Source of the DNA: Psychrobacter cibarius
GTDB taxonomy: Bacteria; Pseudomonadota; Gammaproteobacteria; Pseudomonadales; Moraxellaceae
Assembly: GCA_030686115.1 (NCBI GenBank)
Contig: CP131612.1
Span: forward strand, 1,488,001-1,552,000
Direction of reading: 5' to 3'
Length of the DNA stretch: 64,000 bases
Shown: piece after piece, positions 35,370 to 44,064 of the stretch
How the letters are laid out: each line of letters begins with the position of its first letter
Numbering within the stretch: position 1 is the first letter of the stretch
Notes under the pieces: model-generated
What the model was told of the DNA's origin: nothing
The model's database searches: none
What the model saw: the letters and a program-made list of their open reading frames with translations, nothing else
Program-made: the position numbers and the translations under genes

Positions 35370-36422
35370 GACCATGCAGGCGCTACTTGCTGCTTTTGCT
35401 TTTTCGTATACATTATTAGCATCTAGACCAGTGGCATTCACTTCGTCAAGGTAATGCTGCGAGCCTTCCATTAATGGACCCTTCCAGTCTGGGTCATTGA
35501 GTGGGTTAGGAATATCGATCATGATATCGCCTTTTTCTTTAGCGGCAGCCATTGCTTTGGCATTACTGACGTCAAATACTTTGGAGACACGTGCTGCCAT
35601 CTCCGCCCCTGAATTGTCATCAATTACTTTCTTGAGATCATCGGGCAAATTGTCGTATTTCTCTTTATTCATACTGATAACAAAAGTAGAGTTATAAAAA
35701 GGAATGTTGGTGTGCGTATTGATTAACTCATCAAGACGAAATGCTTGAATGGGCTGCCAAGTAAAACTAAGTCCGTCAATGACACCGCGTTGAAGGGAAG
35801 TATAAGTATCACTGGCAGGCATGCCAACGGGCGCAGCGCCCGTCGCTTCGATAATGTGACTGGCAACCGCAGAAGGTTGGCGAATACGCAAACCTTTCAT
35901 ATCAGCTGGCGTGCGAATAGGCTTATCTACGGTATGCAGCGCACCTTGTCCAGTGCCTATCAGCGCTAGCAGGTGAGTATCTTCGTACTCATTTTTAATG
36001 ACACCATCATCATACAGTTTATGAAGTATGCAGCTCTGCTGCGGTGCAGTATTTGTGATACCTGGCAGCTCTACAATCTGCGTTAAAGGAAATCGCCCTG
36101 CTGTATATCCTTGCGCTTGCATACCAATATCAACAATACCTTTCGCGGTAGCATCATAGGTAGCACCCGGTTTGCTAAGAGTAGCAGAAGGGTAGATCTC
36201 AATCTTTAAGCGGCCTTTTGATTCTTCTTCAATTTTCTTTGCCCATGGCTGCAATGCTTCGGTGTTTATGTTGTCATTGGCAGTCATAAAGTGTGAGAAT
36301 CTTAGAGTAGTCACATCGCCTGTATCTACATCAGCGTTTACTGCTGGGTTGTTATTAGAGCAACCAGTCATTGCGATCGAGGTCGCTAAGAGTATTCCTA
36401 AAGGGGTTTTTATTTTCATCAT
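35367..36422 (-). CDS. TRAP transporter solute-binding protein, DctP family
   Basis: A 351-residue lipoprotein with lipobox AMTGC near residue 21. The mature sequence matches DctP-type periplasmic receptors for TRAP transporters: LRFSHFMTANDNINTEALQPW, GRLKIEIYPSATL, KPIRTPADMKGLRIRQP (with the carboxylate-binding Arg) and QRGVIDGLSFTWQPIQAF. Such receptors usually bind organic acids. The DctQ and DctM membrane subunits are not in the window, so this is an orphan here. Its place in the aromatic region suggests an aromatic or related organic acid, but that is inference. ATG 36422 or 36419 follows AAAGGATTCA. Repeat copy B lies 38 bp upstream. Confidence 0.88.
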   Translation of the reverse strand: MMKIKTPLGILLATSIAMTGCSNNNPAVNADVDTGDVTTLRFSHFMTANDNINTEALQPWAKKIEEESKGRLKIEIYPSATLSKPGATYDATAKGIVDIGMQAQGYTAGRFPLTQIVELPGITNTAPQQSCILHKLYDDGVIKNEYEDTHLLALIGTGQGALHTVDKPIRTPADMKGLRIRQPSAVASHIIEATGAAPVGMPASDTYTSLQRGVIDGLSFTWQPIQAFRLDELINTHTNIPFYNSTFVISMNKEKYDNLPDDLKKVIDDNSGAEMAARVSKVFDVSNAKAMAAAKEKGDIMIDIPNPLNDPDWKGPLMEGSQHYLDEVNATGLDANNVYEKAKAASSACMV

Positions 36423-36459
36423 TGAATCCTTTCATGATGGTTAGATATTGTTCGCTACC

Positions 36460-36522
36460 TAGGGCGTATCATCAATTAGTATATTGATACATTTAGTGGT
36501 CTTAAAATGATGGTACGCCCTA
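36460..36522. repeat. MITE-like repeat, copy B (63 bp)
   Basis: The shortest of the three copies. It begins TAGGGCGTATCATCAAT and ends TTAAAATGATGGTACGCCCTA. The ends are inverted repeats of about 15 bp with one internal mismatch. It sits in the promoter region of the TRAP binding-protein gene, 43 bp past the VOC-protein gene. Confidence 0.8.
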
Positions 36523-36565
36523 ATTAGTCATATAAAAAGAGATAGCAAACAGAATAGCAGGTCAA

Positions 36566-37141
36566 TTACTCACCGACAGGCGCGACTTCTCTTGCTTCAG
36601 CCAGTTCTTCTGCATGTAAAAACTGGGTATGAGCTGGTGCGCGTTTGGTACGTGACCATTCTTCTAACATCTCATACTTCATGGCTTCAGTAATCATCGA
36701 GACTTTTTCTTCTGAGGTAATATCATCGTAGGTGAGTTCCATACGATGGCCATTAGGATCAAAGAAATAGATAGAATGGAAAATACCATGATTGGTCACG
36801 CCGACTACATCAATACCATTTTCTTCTAAATGCTTTTTTGCTGCTATTAAGGCATCACGGTCTTTTACCTTCATGGCTAAGTGTTGCACCCAATTTGGGG
36901 TATTCGGATCAAAACCCATTTCAGGCTGATTGGGCACTTCAAAAAACGCCAATACGTTGCCATTACCGGCATCTAAAAACACATGCATATAAGGATCAAA
37001 GGCTTTGGTCGAAGGCACGTGGTCTTCAGCGAATGCAAGGATGAAATCCATGTTTAGGTATTTTTGATACCATTCAACGGTTTCTTTGGCGTCTTTGCAG
37101 CGATAGGCCACATGATGGATTTTTTCAATTTTAAAGCTCAT
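36566..37141 (-). CDS. VOC-fold protein, candidate homogentisate ring-cleavage dioxygenase
   Basis: A 191-residue vicinal-oxygen-chelate protein with two beta-alpha-beta modules (about 5-70 and 83-140). A metal triad is visible: His10 in KIHHVAYRC, His87 in NWVQHLAMKV and Glu135 in GHRMELTYD, with Glu68 a possible fourth ligand. His122 in GIFHSIYFFDPNG is placed like catalytic residues of type I extradiol dioxygenases. The gene follows fahA on the same strand after 113 bp. All other genes of phenylalanine-to-fumarate breakdown are in the window but hmgA is not, so this protein may open the homogentisate ring. Alternatives are a glyoxalase-like or isomerase-type helper. The C-terminal 50 residues are charged and helical. 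Confidence 0.75.
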   Translation of the reverse strand: MSFKIEKIHHVAYRCKDAKETVEWYQKYLNMDFILAFAEDHVPSTKAFDPYMHVFLDAGNGNVLAFFEVPNQPEMGFDPNTPNWVQHLAMKVKDRDALIAAKKHLEENGIDVVGVTNHGIFHSIYFFDPNGHRMELTYDDITSEEKVSMITEAMKYEMLEEWSRTKRAPAHTQFLHAEELAEAREVAPVGE

Positions 37142-37254
37142 ATCAAACTCCTTTTGATAGGGAATGCAGTGAGTAATAGGCTGCCAGTACCGATTGACTA
37201 TAGGTCGATGGTTGCTTGGCAGCTCAAAACAACTGTGCTCACATTTTTTCTAGA

Positions 37255-38556
37255 CTATTTGTCAAAATCAAAGCTAAGCGCGGGCAGTACTTTGCCGCGT
37301 ACTTCACCAAACCCGACACGAATGCCGTCTTTTTCGCTATAGCCTTTCATGATTACTGTGTCACCATCTTCAATAAAACTGCGGGTCTCGCCGCCTTTTA
37401 AAGTGACAGGTTTGGTCGCATTCCAAGCAATCTCTAACATTGAGCCATAAGAATCTGGCGTTGGTCCTGAAATCGTCCCTGAGCCCATCATATCGCCAAC
37501 TTCCACTTTACAGCCAGTGATGGTGTGGTGGGTTAGCTGCTGCGACATTGACCAATACATATGCTTGAAGTTGGTCTCACAAACCACAGTGGCGCTATCT
37601 GAGTTTTCAGGCAATAACTCAACTGATAGATGGATGTCATAGCTATTATTGCTGTCTTTTTCGTTTAGATATGCCAATGGTTTTGGCTCTTGAATCGGGC
37701 ATGCTGTTTTAAAAGGTGCCAACGCATCCATAGTCACAATCCAAGGTGAGACTTCAGAAGCAAAGGTTTTGGCATTAAATGGCCCTAAAGGCACGTATTC
37801 CCATTTTTGAATGTCACGGGCTGACCAGTCGTTGAGTAAAACCATGCCAAAAATATGCTCAAAGGCACTGTCTACTGCAATTGGTTGACCAATGCTATTA
37901 CCTTTACCAACTACAAAAGCAGTCTCAAGCTCAAAATCTAAACGCTTGCAGGCTGAGAAAATAGGGCGGTCGTCAGCGTTTGGCTTTAATTGACCAGAGG
38001 GGCGTATCACATCAGTGCCACTGACGATGACGGTGCTGGCGCGTCCGTTATAGCCGACTGGCATTTCAGTCCAGTTAGGTAGTAGCGCGTTGTTTGGATC
38101 ACGGAACATAGTGCCGACGTTGGTCGCATGTTCTTTAGACGAATAGAAATCGGTAAAACCTGGGACGTGAACAGGCAGATGCATGGTGACGTCTGCTTGA
38201 TTAAATAGCGCTTTTTTCTGCAAGTCTTGATTATCACGCAAGGCATCGCTAGCACTAGATAGTAGGGTTTGGATGGTTGAGCGTGCCTGCGTCCAATTGT
38301 CTCGACCAGAATCAATAAAAGCATTGAGCGTTGGTTGATCAAAATATGGACCGCCCTCTAAGCTCAGTAAACCTTCTGCTTCGAGCACAGCCAAATCCAA
38401 TACGTACTTACCGATAGCCACACCAGCGCGGCGCTTGTTATTACCAGCAGCGTCTTTGGCATTACTAAAAATACCGTAAGGTAGGTTGTGAATGGAGAAG
38501 TCAGAATCAGCGGCGATATCGATAAAGGATGTGAGGGTGTTGTCAATCTTTGACAT
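37255..38556 (-). CDS. fahA: Fumarylacetoacetase
   Basis: A 433-residue hydrolase that splits fumarylacetoacetate to fumarate and acetoacetate, the last step of tyrosine breakdown. The family N-terminus FSIHNLPYGIFS is followed by the catalytic segment FTDFYSSKEHATNVG and the metal-binding block LDFELETAFVVGKGN. Further conserved parts are WSARDIQKWEYVPLGPF and MMGSGTISGPTPDSYGSMLE. Its length matches bacterial and animal FAH. ATG 38556 follows AAGGAGCACC on the minus strand. The VOC gene lies directly downstream, so the two are probably one transcript. Confidence 0.96.
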   Translation of the reverse strand: MSKIDNTLTSFIDIAADSDFSIHNLPYGIFSNAKDAAGNNKRRAGVAIGKYVLDLAVLEAEGLLSLEGGPYFDQPTLNAFIDSGRDNWTQARSTIQTLLSSASDALRDNQDLQKKALFNQADVTMHLPVHVPGFTDFYSSKEHATNVGTMFRDPNNALLPNWTEMPVGYNGRASTVIVSGTDVIRPSGQLKPNADDRPIFSACKRLDFELETAFVVGKGNSIGQPIAVDSAFEHIFGMVLLNDWSARDIQKWEYVPLGPFNAKTFASEVSPWIVTMDALAPFKTACPIQEPKPLAYLNEKDSNNSYDIHLSVELLPENSDSATVVCETNFKHMYWSMSQQLTHHTITGCKVEVGDMMGSGTISGPTPDSYGSMLEIAWNATKPVTLKGGETRSFIEDGDTVIMKGYSEKDGIRVGFGEVRGKVLPALSFDFDK

Positions 38557-38733
38557 AGGGTGCTCCTTGCTAAAGCATATAATGAATTACGTTATAATTA
38601 ACTACTTACGCATAATGTAATTTATCAAAGTGGAGATTGCAAGGGTTTTTGTGCAGTGTTTTCTTAAAAGAGATGTGATACTAGGGACATTGATGTTCTT
38701 TGGTAAAATAAATAGGAAAAACGCAGGACATAA

Positions 38734-38763
38734 AAAAAGGCTGAGCACTCGCTCAACCTTTTT
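38734..38763 (-). terminator. Terminator behind the aminotransferase gene
   Basis: AAAAAGGCTGAGC (38734-38746) pairs with GCTCAACCTTTTT (38751-38763) with one G-U pair. It ends the tyrB-like gene and may work in both directions. Confidence 0.8.
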
Positions 38764-38809
38764 ATGAATCGCTATTACTGACTATCGCACCGTTTTAATG
38801 CGTGCTCAC

Positions 38810-40006
38810 TCAGTCTTTTAAGACGTCTGCCATGGCATTGGCAACATAGTCGATGTTGCTGGTGTTCAGTCCAGCCACACACATACGTGAGTTGGAAACC
38901 ATGTAAATGCCAAACTCGCTTTGTAAGCGTTCGACTTGCTCAGGCGTCAGACCAGTAAAGCTAAACATGCCGTTTTGACGAGTAATATAGTCAAAGTTGC
39001 GGTTCGGGATTTTGGCTTCTAATACTGATTTTAGCTGTAAACGCATGGCTTTGATACGGTCACGCATCGCATAAACTTCGCCAACCCATTGCTTATGTAG
39101 TGCTTCGTCGTTCATAACGATATCGACCACACGACCACCATGTGATGGCGGGCTTGAGTAAATACGGCGTACGGTAGCATTTAGCTGACCGAAGACGCGC
39201 TCTGTCTCGTCAACCGTTGGACAAACAACTGATAGACCGCCGACACGCTCACCATATAGCGATAAGTTTTTAGAGAATGAGTTGCTGACAAACAATGGCA
39301 AGCCCATATCGACAGCTTTACGAATCGCATAAGCATCGCTGTCCATGTCTTCGCCAAAGCCTTGGTAGGCAATGTCCATAAATGGAATCAATTCGCGCGC
39401 TTGAATGACGTTCAGCACGGTATCCCATTGCTCACGGGTCAAATCTAGACCTGTTGGATTGTGGCAACAAGGATGCAGCAAGATCACATCATTTTTGTTC
39501 AACGTCTCAAAAAACGCAATCATTTCATCGAACTTGATGCTGCTGTTGGCTTTGTCGTAGTACGGGTATTTACCCACTTCGACATCAGAGCCTTCAAAAA
39601 TAGCAATGTGGTTGCCCCATGTTGGATCACTCACATAGCATTTAGATTGTGGGAACCATTCATGGATGAACTCAGCGCCGACTTTTAACGCGCCAGAACC
39701 GCCAATCGTAGCGATAGTGGCGACCAAACCATCTTTTAAAATCTGTGCGTCTTTACCGAACAGTAATTCCTGACAGCCTTTACGATGTCCTGGTAAGCCT
39801 GCCATCGGCAGATATGGACGCGGCGCAATAGGATCGGCAATGCGTTCTTCGGCTATTTTTACACAGTCAAGTACAGGCAATACACCATTTTCATCATAAT
39901 AAATACCAATGCCTAAATTGACCTTTTTAGGATTGTTATCTGCTGTATATTTTTCCATCAGCCCTAAGATTGGATCACCAGCGTAATAGTCGATACGTTC
40001 AAACAT
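38810..40006 (-). CDS. tyrB: Aromatic amino acid (or aspartate) aminotransferase
   Basis: A 398-residue class I aminotransferase of the AspC/TyrB group. The N-terminus MFERIDYYAGDPILGLMEKY and HPCCHNPTGLDLTREQW are typical; the PLP lysine is Lys246 in SNSFSKNLSLYGERVG. The neighbouring phhA, hpd and fahA suggest it converts tyrosine to 4-hydroxyphenylpyruvate at the top of the catabolic route. Separation from aspartate aminotransferase by sequence alone is uncertain. ATG 40006 follows AAGGAAAC. Confidence 0.9.
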   Translation of the reverse strand: MFERIDYYAGDPILGLMEKYTADNNPKKVNLGIGIYYDENGVLPVLDCVKIAEERIADPIAPRPYLPMAGLPGHRKGCQELLFGKDAQILKDGLVATIATIGGSGALKVGAEFIHEWFPQSKCYVSDPTWGNHIAIFEGSDVEVGKYPYYDKANSSIKFDEMIAFFETLNKNDVILLHPCCHNPTGLDLTREQWDTVLNVIQARELIPFMDIAYQGFGEDMDSDAYAIRKAVDMGLPLFVSNSFSKNLSLYGERVGGLSVVCPTVDETERVFGQLNATVRRIYSSPPSHGGRVVDIVMNDEALHKQWVGEVYAMRDRIKAMRLQLKSVLEAKIPNRNFDYITRQNGMFSFTGLTPEQVERLQSEFGIYMVSNSRMCVAGLNTSNIDYVANAMADVLKD

Positions 40007-40171
40007 GTTGTTTCCTTATGAAATATAAATCAAGCCGCCAAAAATCATAGAGCAAATTGACGGTTAACTCAATATGAGATTCAATTATCTTGCATAATTA
40101 ATAAAATAGTTGATTGAAACCATTGTGTTTCAAAGCTTTTTAAGCATCAACCATGCCTGTGTCAGGGATAC

Positions 40172-41101
40172 TTAAGTATGCTGTAAGTCATTAAAATGAC
40201 TGGAAAAATAGCTCTGCAAGAAGTCTTTGAAAGCAATGGTAGCAGGCGATAACGCACGAGAAGAACGCTGATAGATAAAAAACTGCCGCATTTTAACGGG
40301 TTGTGCCAGCGGCCTCATTTGCAAGCCATTGGCGCTAACCCAGTCGATGACTTCGGGCATATAGGGCAAACATAAGGTAATGCCGAAGCCTTGACGGGTC
40401 ATCTCAAGGGCGGTGGACATAAAATTGACCTTGTAACGCGCCTGTTGAATATGACTGGCGATACGGTCGTCCAACTCGGCTGTCACTTGTTCAATGAAAG
40501 GGCCTTGCAGCGTGATGAGCGGAATGTCTAATAAATCCTGCCACGTTATTTCATATTTTTGTGCCAGCGCATGGTTGTCAGGCATCACCACACAAAATGG
40601 TAGCTGATATAACAAATCAGCATTGATGTCGTCCTCAGCCTCCATAAATCCAAGCTCAGTACCGACACCCAAATCTACTTCAATGTCCTGAATATGTCTG
40701 AGTAAGTTTTCTGCCGAACAATCTAATAACGACACGCCAATCTCGGGGTGTTGTTTGGAGAATTGGGCGATGACCGCTGGCATCGAAGAGGCGGCAAACT
40801 GCGAAACAGCAAGCCGGACTTGACCTTGCGCCAAGCTTGTTAGGCTGCTTGCCTCATTTTCAAAAAGCTGCATCTCATTCAAGATACGCCGTGCTTGCGG
40901 CAATAAATGCCGTCCTACTACCGACAACGACAACTGGCGGGTAGTACGGTCGAACAGCACAATACCGAGGCTGGACTCTAGCTCCTTAATCAAGCCGCTA
41001 ACGGCAGATTGGGTCAAATGCATCTGATCGCTGGCACGAGTAAAGCTGCCATTGTCAGCGACTTGGATAAAAGCGGTTAATTGGCGAATGCTGATATTCA
41101 T
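40172..41101 (-). CDS. LysR-family transcriptional regulator
   Basis: A 309-residue LysR regulator. The N-terminal helix-turn-helix is ISIRQLTAFIQVADNGSFTR and LTQSAVSGLIKELESSLG; the co-inducer domain follows. It diverges from hpd over 145 bp, so it likely controls hpd and perhaps the phhAB genes, possibly with a tyrosine-derived effector. The frame runs back to 41134, but ATG 41101 with CAGG upstream gives the standard LysR N-terminus. Confidence 0.9.
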   Translation of the reverse strand: MNISIRQLTAFIQVADNGSFTRASDQMHLTQSAVSGLIKELESSLGIVLFDRTTRQLSLSVVGRHLLPQARRILNEMQLFENEASSLTSLAQGQVRLAVSQFAASSMPAVIAQFSKQHPEIGVSLLDCSAENLLRHIQDIEVDLGVGTELGFMEAEDDINADLLYQLPFCVVMPDNHALAQKYEITWQDLLDIPLITLQGPFIEQVTAELDDRIASHIQQARYKVNFMSTALEMTRQGFGITLCLPYMPEVIDWVSANGLQMRPLAQPVKMRQFFIYQRSSRALSPATIAFKDFLQSYFSSHFNDLQHT

Positions 41102-41246
41102 AAGTAAACCTGATAAATAAATCATAAAAAACAATTAGTCTTATAAATAAACCTAATCTAATATAAATACATCGTCAATAAGAATTATTGATTGAAGACA
41201 TTTTTTATTGCATTTTTACCACCAATTGAAATTAAGGATGATTACA

Positions 41247-42347
41247 ATGGCAGATTTATTTGACAACCCAATGAGCCTAAATGGGTTTGATTTTGTTGAA
41301 TTCGCCTCACCTCAACCGGATGCGGTCGACGCATTGTTCAAACAGCTTGGCTTTGCCCATATCGCAAACCATCGCTCAAAAGATGTGGCGCTATACCGTC
41401 AAGGTGATATCAATCTCATTCTAAATCGTGAACCAAAAAGCGCAGCCAGCTATTTCGTTGAAGAGCATGGTGCTGGTGCTTGTAGCATGGGTTTTCGTGT
41501 GCAGAATTCCAAAAAAGCTTATGAGCGTGCCATCGAAATGGGCGCGCAGCCAGTAGACGTACCAACTGGTGTGATGGAGCTGCGCCTGCCTGCTATCAAG
41601 GGTATCGGTGGCTCACTGATTTATCTCATCGATCGTTATAAAGATGGTGAGTCTATTTATGACGTCGATTTCGAGTTTTTTGCTGATGTAGACCGTCGTC
41701 CTGTCGGGCATGGTTTTAAAGTTATCGACCATTTAACCCATAACGTTTACCGTGGTCGTATGGCTTATTGGGCAAACTTTTATGAGCGCATCTTTAATTT
41801 CCGCGAAATCCGCTTTTTTGACATCAAAGGTGAATATACGGGTTTGACCAGTAAAGCCATGACAGCGCCTGATGGCAAAATCCGTATTCCATTGAACGAA
41901 GAGTCAAAGCAGGGCGGCGGTCAAATTGAAGAATACTTGATGCATTTCAACGGTGAAGGTATTCAGCATATTGCTTTAGCCAGCAATGATTTGTTTGCCA
42001 GCATCGATAAATTAAAAGCAGCGGGTATCCCGCTCATGACTGCTCCAACCGCGACTTACTATGAAATGCTGAGTGAGCGTCTACCAAATCATGGCGAAAA
42101 TGTCTCTGAGCTACAGATGCGCGGTATCTTGTTAGATGGCACCACTGAAGGCGGCACACCGCGTCTGCTGCTACAAATTTTCTCTGAAACTATCTTAGGT
42201 AGCCCTGTTTTCTTCGAGTTTATCCAGCGTAAAGGTGATTACGAAGATGGCTTTGGCGAAGGTAATTTCAAAGCCCTATTTGAATCCATCGAGCGCGATC
42301 AAGTCCGTCGTGGCACGGTTGGTCAGCCAGAAACTGAAACACCGTAA
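41247..42347 (+). CDS. hpd: 4-Hydroxyphenylpyruvate dioxygenase
   Basis: A 366-residue non-heme iron enzyme of the VOC superfamily, making homogentisate from 4-hydroxyphenylpyruvate. The three iron ligands are visible: His in [13 protein letters not shown], His in [11 protein letters not shown] and Glu in [28 protein letters not shown] is a typical N-terminus, and [15 protein letters not shown] is the conserved C-terminal helix that closes the site. The frame opens at TTG 41208, but ATG 41247 follows AAGGATGATTACA at good spacing. It heads a plus-strand group with phhA, phhB and an antiporter gene. Confidence 0.97.
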   Translation: MADLFDNPMSLNGFDFVEFASPQPDAVDALFKQLGFAHIANHRSKDVALYRQGDINLILNREPKSAASYFVEEHGAGACSMGFRVQNSKKAYERAIEMGAQPVDVPTGVMELRLPAIKGIGGSLIYLIDRYKDGESIYDVDFEFFADVDRRPVGHGFKVIDHLTHNVYRGRMAYWANFYERIFNFREIRFFDIKGEYTGLTSKAMTAPDGKIRIPLNEESKQGGGQIEEYLMHFNGEGIQHIALASNDLFASIDKLKAAGIPLMTAPTATYYEMLSERLPNHGENVSELQMRGILLDGTTEGGTPRLLLQIFSETILGSPVFFEFIQRKGDYEDGFGEGNFKALFESIERDQVRRGTVGQPETETP

Positions 42348-42547
42348 GCGCCTCTACATTTAGGGAAAAATCCATAAAATAACCGGGCAGGGCAAAAGGA
42401 GTTTGTCTTGTCCCTAATAATCACTGCGCTCTGTAATGCCATGTGTTCAATGCGATGACTGGGCTATGGTTCAGTCATGATTGCGAACGAATAGCAAAAA
42501 CTCAGAGCGCTATTCAGAGTGCCAATGGCAATAAAAGGAATACAGGC

Positions 42548-43504
42548 ATGGAACGCCTACCACATACGAATTCTGTTAATAAAGCTATCGGTGCCAACAG
42601 CGTTGCTTGCAAAACGCTAGGCACTGATGCTGCCAGTCACGATGATTCTGCTCATAAAAAGCAGGATTCTATGCCTAAAAAACAACCTTACGTGTCGCAT
42701 CAGCCAGATAGCCATGGTCATATTCACTATAGTGATGATGAAAATGGTATGTGGCAGGCATTGCTTGAGCGTCAAGCCGAGCAAATACCCAATCGCGCCT
42801 GCCCAGCCTATCTAGACGGTTTAAAAAAACTGAATTTGCCCGCTATGCGTATTCCGCAATTGCATGATATCGATGCAGTATTGCAAGCCACGACTGGTTG
42901 GCAAACTGCCGCTGTCCCTGCATTAATCAGTTTTGGTAAGTTTTTTAAATTGCTTGCCAATAAATCCTTTCCAGTGGCAACTTTTATCCGTCGATTTGAT
43001 GATATGGACTATATCGAAGAGCCTGATATTTTTCATGAAATCGTTGGACATTGTCCGCTTTTGACCCATCCTGCCTTTGCGACGTTCAATGAAACTTATG
43101 GCAAGCTGGGTCTTAATGCCACTAAAGAAGAACGGTGGTTTTTGGCACGGCTCTATTGGTTTACCATCGAGTTTGGTTTGGTGGGACAAAATCAGAGCAG
43201 TCGCCGAATCTATGGCGGTGGCATTTTAAGCTCACCGTCTGAGACGGTTTATGCACTCAATGCTGGTTCTGAGCAGCAAGCAGAACCTCAGCATCAACCG
43301 CAAAATCAACCAGAGCACCGAGCGTTTGACTTGCTTGATGTGTTACGTACCCCTTATCGTATCGATCATATCCAGCCGATTTATTATGTCATTGATGATT
43401 TGGATACATTATTTGATATCGTCAATAGCGATATCATGGGAATGGTCAAACAAGCCATGTCGCTAGGATTGTTCGAGCCTAGTTATGCGGTGAAAAACGC
43501 CTAA
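42548..43504 (+). CDS. phhA: Phenylalanine 4-hydroxylase
   Basis: A 318-residue pterin-dependent, iron-containing monooxygenase that converts phenylalanine to tyrosine. The iron ligands are His163 and His168 in FHEIVGHCPLL and Glu208 in WFTIEFGLVGQ. RIYGGGILSSPSET is the pterin/substrate segment. The 55 residues before the catalytic domain are low-complexity and poorly conserved. The frame extends to GTG 42443, but ATG 42548 with AAAAGGAATACAGG is likelier. A Gln-rich insertion (QHQPQNQPEH) lies near residue 250. The phhB gene follows after 126 bp. Confidence 0.93.
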   Translation: MERLPHTNSVNKAIGANSVACKTLGTDAASHDDSAHKKQDSMPKKQPYVSHQPDSHGHIHYSDDENGMWQALLERQAEQIPNRACPAYLDGLKKLNLPAMRIPQLHDIDAVLQATTGWQTAAVPALISFGKFFKLLANKSFPVATFIRRFDDMDYIEEPDIFHEIVGHCPLLTHPAFATFNETYGKLGLNATKEERWFLARLYWFTIEFGLVGQNQSSRRIYGGGILSSPSETVYALNAGSEQQAEPQHQPQNQPEHRAFDLLDVLRTPYRIDHIQPIYYVIDDLDTLFDIVNSDIMGMVKQAMSLGLFEPSYAVKNA

Positions 43505-43630
43505 CGTATGGTTGAGAAACACGGCATCATTTGAATGATGTAGCCGTAAATGACAGCGTCAACATGGACGTAACTGTATTAAACATAACAGTATTAAAAA
43601 AATGAATAGTTAACATAAAAGGACATTATA

Positions 43631-43972
43631 ATGACGACATTATCACAAGCCAGCTGTGAGGCCTGCCGCATTGGCGCGCCAACGGTCAGCGACATCGAAA
43701 CACAAGAGCTATTACAGCAAATTCCAGATTGGTCATTGATCGAGGTTGATGGCATCAAGCAATTACAACGTCAATATAAATTCAAAAACTTCGTCAAGGC
43801 GATGGAGTTTGCCAACCAATTAGCAGACATCGCCGAAGCAGAAGGGCATCATCCTGGCATATTGGTAGAGTGGGGTAAAGCCACCGTAACGTGGTGGTCA
43901 CACAGCATTAAAGGTCTGCATCGCAATGATTTTGTCATGGCAGCTAAGACCGATAGTCTGCTGGATCAATAA
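43631..43972 (+). CDS. phhB: Pterin-4a-carbinolamine dehydratase
   Basis: A 113-residue enzyme that dehydrates the 4a-hydroxy-tetrahydropterin left by PhhA so that the cofactor can be recycled. The active-site pattern is [27 protein letters not shown], shown here in parts as EAEGHHPGI and [12 protein letters not shown]. The length fits the PCD/DCoH family. ATG 43631 follows AAAAGGACATTATA. Its position directly behind phhA matches the phhAB order of pseudomonads. Confidence 0.95.
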   Translation: MTTLSQASCEACRIGAPTVSDIETQELLQQIPDWSLIEVDGIKQLQRQYKFKNFVKAMEFANQLADIAEAEGHHPGILVEWGKATVTWWSHSIKGLHRNDFVMAAKTDSLLDQ

Positions 43973-44064
43973 TGAGGGTAGCAATCGCTATTGCAACTCA
44001 TTAAACTTGTCCGACTCAAAGCCAACCCTAACGCCAGATTTGACTGGCAAGCTAAGGATGTGTG

